In this document: positions 61,592 through 64,000 of the stretch, one piece after another
How positions within the stretch are numbered: the first letter of the stretch is position 1
Layout of the letters: each line of letters opens with the position of its first letter
From: Anaerolineae bacterium
GTDB taxonomy: Bacteria; Chloroflexota; Anaerolineae; Promineifilales; Promineifilaceae
Length of the DNA stretch: 64,000 nt
Direction of reading: 5' to 3'
Assembly (NCBI GenBank): GCA_028277515.1
Contig: JANQGC010000155.1
Coordinates: 11,983 to 75,982 of the forward strand
Made by a program: the position numbers and the translations under genes
The notes under the pieces: model-generated
Seen by the model: only the letters and a program-made list of their open reading frames with translations
Told to the model about the DNA's origin: nothing
Databases searched by the model: none

Positions 61592-62122
61592 TTAATCGCG
61601 CAATGGAGCTGGCGAAGCAAAAGGATTTTCATCGTTGTCAAGCAGGCGTTCGTAGAGCATTGTAGCCACGTTTCCTGGAACCATGCTGCTCACATCACCA
61701 CCAAGATTGGCAATTTCACGCACGGTCGTTCCACTTAAAAAGGTATGCTGTTCGCGTGTCATGAGACTGATTGTTTCTAATTCAGGAGCCAAACGCTTGT
61801 TTGCCAGGGCAGACCGAAATTCAAATTCAAAGTCGGAGAAAACTCGCAAGCCACGAACGATGATCTGCGCATCAATTTCACGGGCAAAATCAACCAGTAA
61901 ACCACTGAACGGCCGCACTTTTATATTTTTGTCACCATCCAGGCTTTCCTTTATCATCATGATGCGATCTTCGACCGAAAACAAGACGGACTTAATGGGA
62001 ATTCGATGATCGTAAACAGCGACGATTAGCTCATCAAATAAAGCAGCGCCACGGCGCATTAAATCAACATGACCATAGTGTACCGGATCAAAAGTACCTG
62101 GGTACACCGCTCTTTTTATCAA
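61592..62122 (-). CDS. coaD: Phosphopantetheine adenylyltransferase
   Basis: A 176-residue CoaD that makes dephospho-CoA from 4'-phosphopantetheine and ATP. The nucleotidyl-transferase motif YPGTFDPVHYGHVDLMRRG has T/H-x-G-H. VRGLRVFSDFEFEF and SGTTVREIANLGGDV are diagnostic. CoA supply fits the acyl-CoA genes in the window. It follows recG by 11 bases. Confidence 0.96.
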   Translation of the reverse strand: MIKRAVYPGTFDPVHYGHVDLMRRGAALFDELIVAVYDHRIPIKSVLFSVEDRIMMIKESLDGDKNIKVRPFSGLLVDFAREIDAQIIVRGLRVFSDFEFEFRSALANKRLAPELETISLMTREQHTFLSGTTVREIANLGGDVSSMVPGNVATMLYERLLDNDENPFASPAPLRD

Positions 62123-62133
62123 ACCATTTCTCC

Positions 62134-64000
62134 TTAACTTAGATCCCCGGCATTTTCCCAGAATCGACTCATCTGATCGCGCAGCAGCCGGTTTTCGGGA
62201 TGCACAAATTGGGGATCATTTTCAACAACCTTTTCCGCTTCCTGGCGGGCGTTCTGCAGCATTTCCATATCTAAAAGAGAAGCCAATTGTAGTTCGGGAA
62301 GGCCACTTTGCCGGCGGCCAAAAAATTCCCCGGGTCCCCGTAATTCCAAATCTTTTTCAGCTAACACAAAGCCATCATTTGTTTTTTCCAGGGCTAGCAA
62401 GCGTTCTTCCGCCTCGGATGTTCCTTCGTCAGCAATGAGGATACAGTATGATTGGTGAACGCCGCGCCCAACCCGGCCGCGGAATTGGTGAAGCTGGGCC
62501 AAACCAAACCGATTCGCGCCCTCGATCACCATGACCGTGCTGTTCGGGCAATCAACGCCTACTTCGATCACTGATGTGGCCACCAATATGTTCGTTTCGC
62601 CCTCATAAAAGGCGCGCATGGCCGCTTCTTTTTCCTCTGACTTGAGACGGCCATGAACCAATCCCAGCTTTAAATCGGGGAAAACCTCGTTTTGTAAAAT
62701 CTCATACTCGTCAACGGCCGCTTTGGCATCAATATTGTCCGATTCTTCAACCAGCGGAAAAATGATGTAAGCCTGGCGGCCTTCGCTTACTTGTTTGCGG
62801 ATAAATGAATAAGCACGCTCTCTTTCACTGGAGCGCAGCCAGCGTGTTTTGATCTCCTGCCTTCCGGGCGGCATTTCGTCCAAAATGGAGAGATCGAGAT
62901 CGCCATAAAGAGAGAGGGCTAAGGTGCGTGGAATGGGGGTGGCCGACATGACCAACAAATGGGGGTTGACCTCACGATTTTGCCCATTGACTCCTTTTTG
63001 CCTGAGCGCGCCCCGTTGATCCACCCCGAAGCGGTGCTGTTCATCAATGACGGCGAGCGCCAAATTCTTAAAAGCGACCTTTTCCTGGATCAAGGCATGG
63101 GTGCCAATGACAATGGAAATGGTACCATTATCCAATCCGGCATAAATGCGTTCCTTTTCCGCCGGTATTGTGCTTCCGGTCAACAACTCAAGGGAGAAAC
63201 CGAGGGGTGCTAATAAGCGGCTTAAGCCTCGATAATGCTGTTCGGCCAATATTTCAGTTGGAGCCATCATGGCTGTTTGTGCACCCCCGCTGGCAGCGGC
63301 CACCATCGCTGCCGCAGCTACAACTGTTTTTCCCGACCCCACATCGCCCTGCAGCAAACGGTTCATAGGCACGTCAAGGCTAATATCATGCAAAATCTCA
63401 TTGATTACCCGGCTTTGCGCCTGGGTAAAGTGAAATGGCAGGGCATTGCGAAAACGAATCAAATGTCCCGGAACGACTTCAATAGGGATGCCATTGTTTG
63501 ATCGCCATTTCTTCCGCTGGTTTTGCATCCCCAACTGTAATAAAAACAACTCGTCAAATGAGAGGCGTCGGGTGGCTTCATGCAAGGATTTTTGGCTTTC
63601 TGGAAAATGCAGTTGCTGCAGCGCATAAGGCAAAGGCATGAGGTTTTGTCGATTTACGACTTCCTGTGGAAGCGGATCGGGGACACGCGGCGCCCATTCA
63701 GAGACGGCCGTTTTCATGATTTGGCGTAGTTTTTTGCTGCTCAATCCCTCGGTAAGTGGGTAAACAGGGACTATGCGCCGCGTTCGCAGCGGATCCAAAT
63801 CCAAAGGTTCCCATTCCGGAGAATTAAAAACCTGGCGGCCGAGAAATTCATCTACTTTTCCACTGAGAACAATTTGCATTCCCGCCGGCAGGTTCTTAGC
63901 CAACCAGGGTTGGTTAAACCACGTCGCCTGGATCGATCCGGTGCCGTCGCTGATAACAGATTGAACAATCATCGAATTATTGCGAGAACGCCTGGCTCTT
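62134..64000 (-). CDS. recG: ATP-dependent DNA helicase RecG, 5' end outside the window
   Basis: The reverse strand is open from the window edge to 62134. The first visible residues (RSRNNSMIVQSVISDGTGSIQATWFNQPWL) belong to the RecG wedge domain, so the N-terminal part is missing. Helicase motifs follow: RLLQGDVGSGKTVVAAAAM (I), VIDEQHRFG (II, DEQH), MSATPIPRTLALSLYG (III), VATSVIEVGVDCPNSTVMVIE (V), QLHQFRGRVGRG (VI). RecG reverses stalled replication forks and processes recombination intermediates. Confidence 0.96.
   Translation of the reverse strand, partial: RARRSRNNSMIVQSVISDGTGSIQATWFNQPWLAKNLPAGMQIVLSGKVDEFLGRQVFNSPEWEPLDLDPLRTRRIVPVYPLTEGLSSKKLRQIMKTAVSEWAPRVPDPLPQEVVNRQNLMPLPYALQQLHFPESQKSLHEATRRLSFDELFLLQLGMQNQRKKWRSNNGIPIEVVPGHLIRFRNALPFHFTQAQSRVINEILHDISLDVPMNRLLQGDVGSGKTVVAAAAMVAAASGGAQTAMMAPTEILAEQHYRGLSRLLAPLGFSLELLTGSTIPAEKERIYAGLDNGTISIVIGTHALIQEKVAFKNLALAVIDEQHRFGVDQRGALRQKGVNGQNREVNPHLLVMSATPIPRTLALSLYGDLDLSILDEMPPGRQEIKTRWLRSSERERAYSFIRKQVSEGRQAYIIFPLVEESDNIDAKAAVDEYEILQNEVFPDLKLGLVHGRLKSEEKEAAMRAFYEGETNILVATSVIEVGVDCPNSTVMVIEGANRFGLAQLHQFRGRVGRGVHQSYCILIADEGTSEAEERLLALEKTNDGFVLAEKDLELRGPGEFFGRRQSGLPELQLASLLDMEMLQNARQEAEKVVENDPQFVHPENRLLRDQMSRFWENAGDLS

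Overview
The window is a gene-dense bacterial chromosome segment of roughly 50% GC, cut at both ends inside a gene: an acyl-CoA synthetase on the left and recG on the right. Several things suggest a free-living aerobic Chloroflexota-like bacterium, possibly Anaerolineae or Caldilineae. These are a heme O synthase, ETF and acyl-CoA enzymes, many secreted lipoproteins, and promoter -10 boxes set only 6-8 bases before ATG codons. No single sequence proves the phylum. I see no rRNA, CRISPR array, prophage or intact insertion sequence.

Layout. 1-2.3 kb: acyl-CoA synthetase and LivG-type ATPase. 2.5-5.1 kb: heme O synthase, deoxynucleoside kinase, family 2 glycosyltransferase. 5.1-9.7 kb: an AttEFGH-like ABC system with a CrtC/AttH-fold protein. 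9.7-15.8 kb: a probable structured RNA, a lipid kinase, pyruvate kinase, a DUF4349 lipoprotein and a phosphoesterase. 15.8-22.9 kb: tsaE-tsaB-rimI, a nucleotide-sugar epimerase, a PLP enzyme, dnaX-ybaB-recR and tRNA-Gln. 22.9-29.6 kb: GlmU-like protein, cytidine deaminase, RsgA, a GbsR-type regulator with its oxidoreductase, and EtfA/EtfB. 29.9-37.1 kb: large membrane proteins and a TetR-controlled ABC exporter. 37.1-46.6 kb: serine hydrolase, methyltransferases, a broken CnoX gene carrying a mobile element, an SDR, a DsbA-like protein with an in-frame TGA, MenG/UbiE, FtsK and PgeF. 46.6-54.9 kb: zinc-ribbon and SEC-C proteins, HAD phosphatase, AroA, RsmI, gene remnants and a GrpB-GNAT fusion. 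55-60.6 kb: metallo-beta-lactamase protein, CoA-transferase, AidB-like dehydrogenase and a broken acyl-CoA dehydrogenase. 60.6-64 kb: MazG, coiled-coil protein, CoaD, RecG.

Most striking observations. (1) The DsbA-like lipoprotein at 41372-42223 has TGA exactly where the first cysteine of the CPxC active site belongs, followed at a suitable distance by a strong hairpin. It is a candidate selenoprotein. (2) A 312-bp element with terminal inverted repeats and a 9-bp target duplication sits in a decayed CnoX thioredoxin gene. (3) Six genes, including dnaX, tsaE and an SDR, have a -10 box 6-8 bases before the ATG, which predicts leaderless mRNAs. (4) A probable small RNA at about 9793-9960 has a promoter built like that of tRNA-Gln. 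(5) CGGCCG is heavily over-represented, and several families of palindromic intergenic repeats are present, one with a compensatory base-pair change.

Functionally the window joins fatty-acid and CoA metabolism (synthetase, CoA-transferase, dehydrogenases, ETF, CoaD) with tRNA modification, DNA replication and repair, and envelope export. Three or four acyl-CoA-related or redox genes are decaying, so this lineage seems to be losing part of that repertoire.
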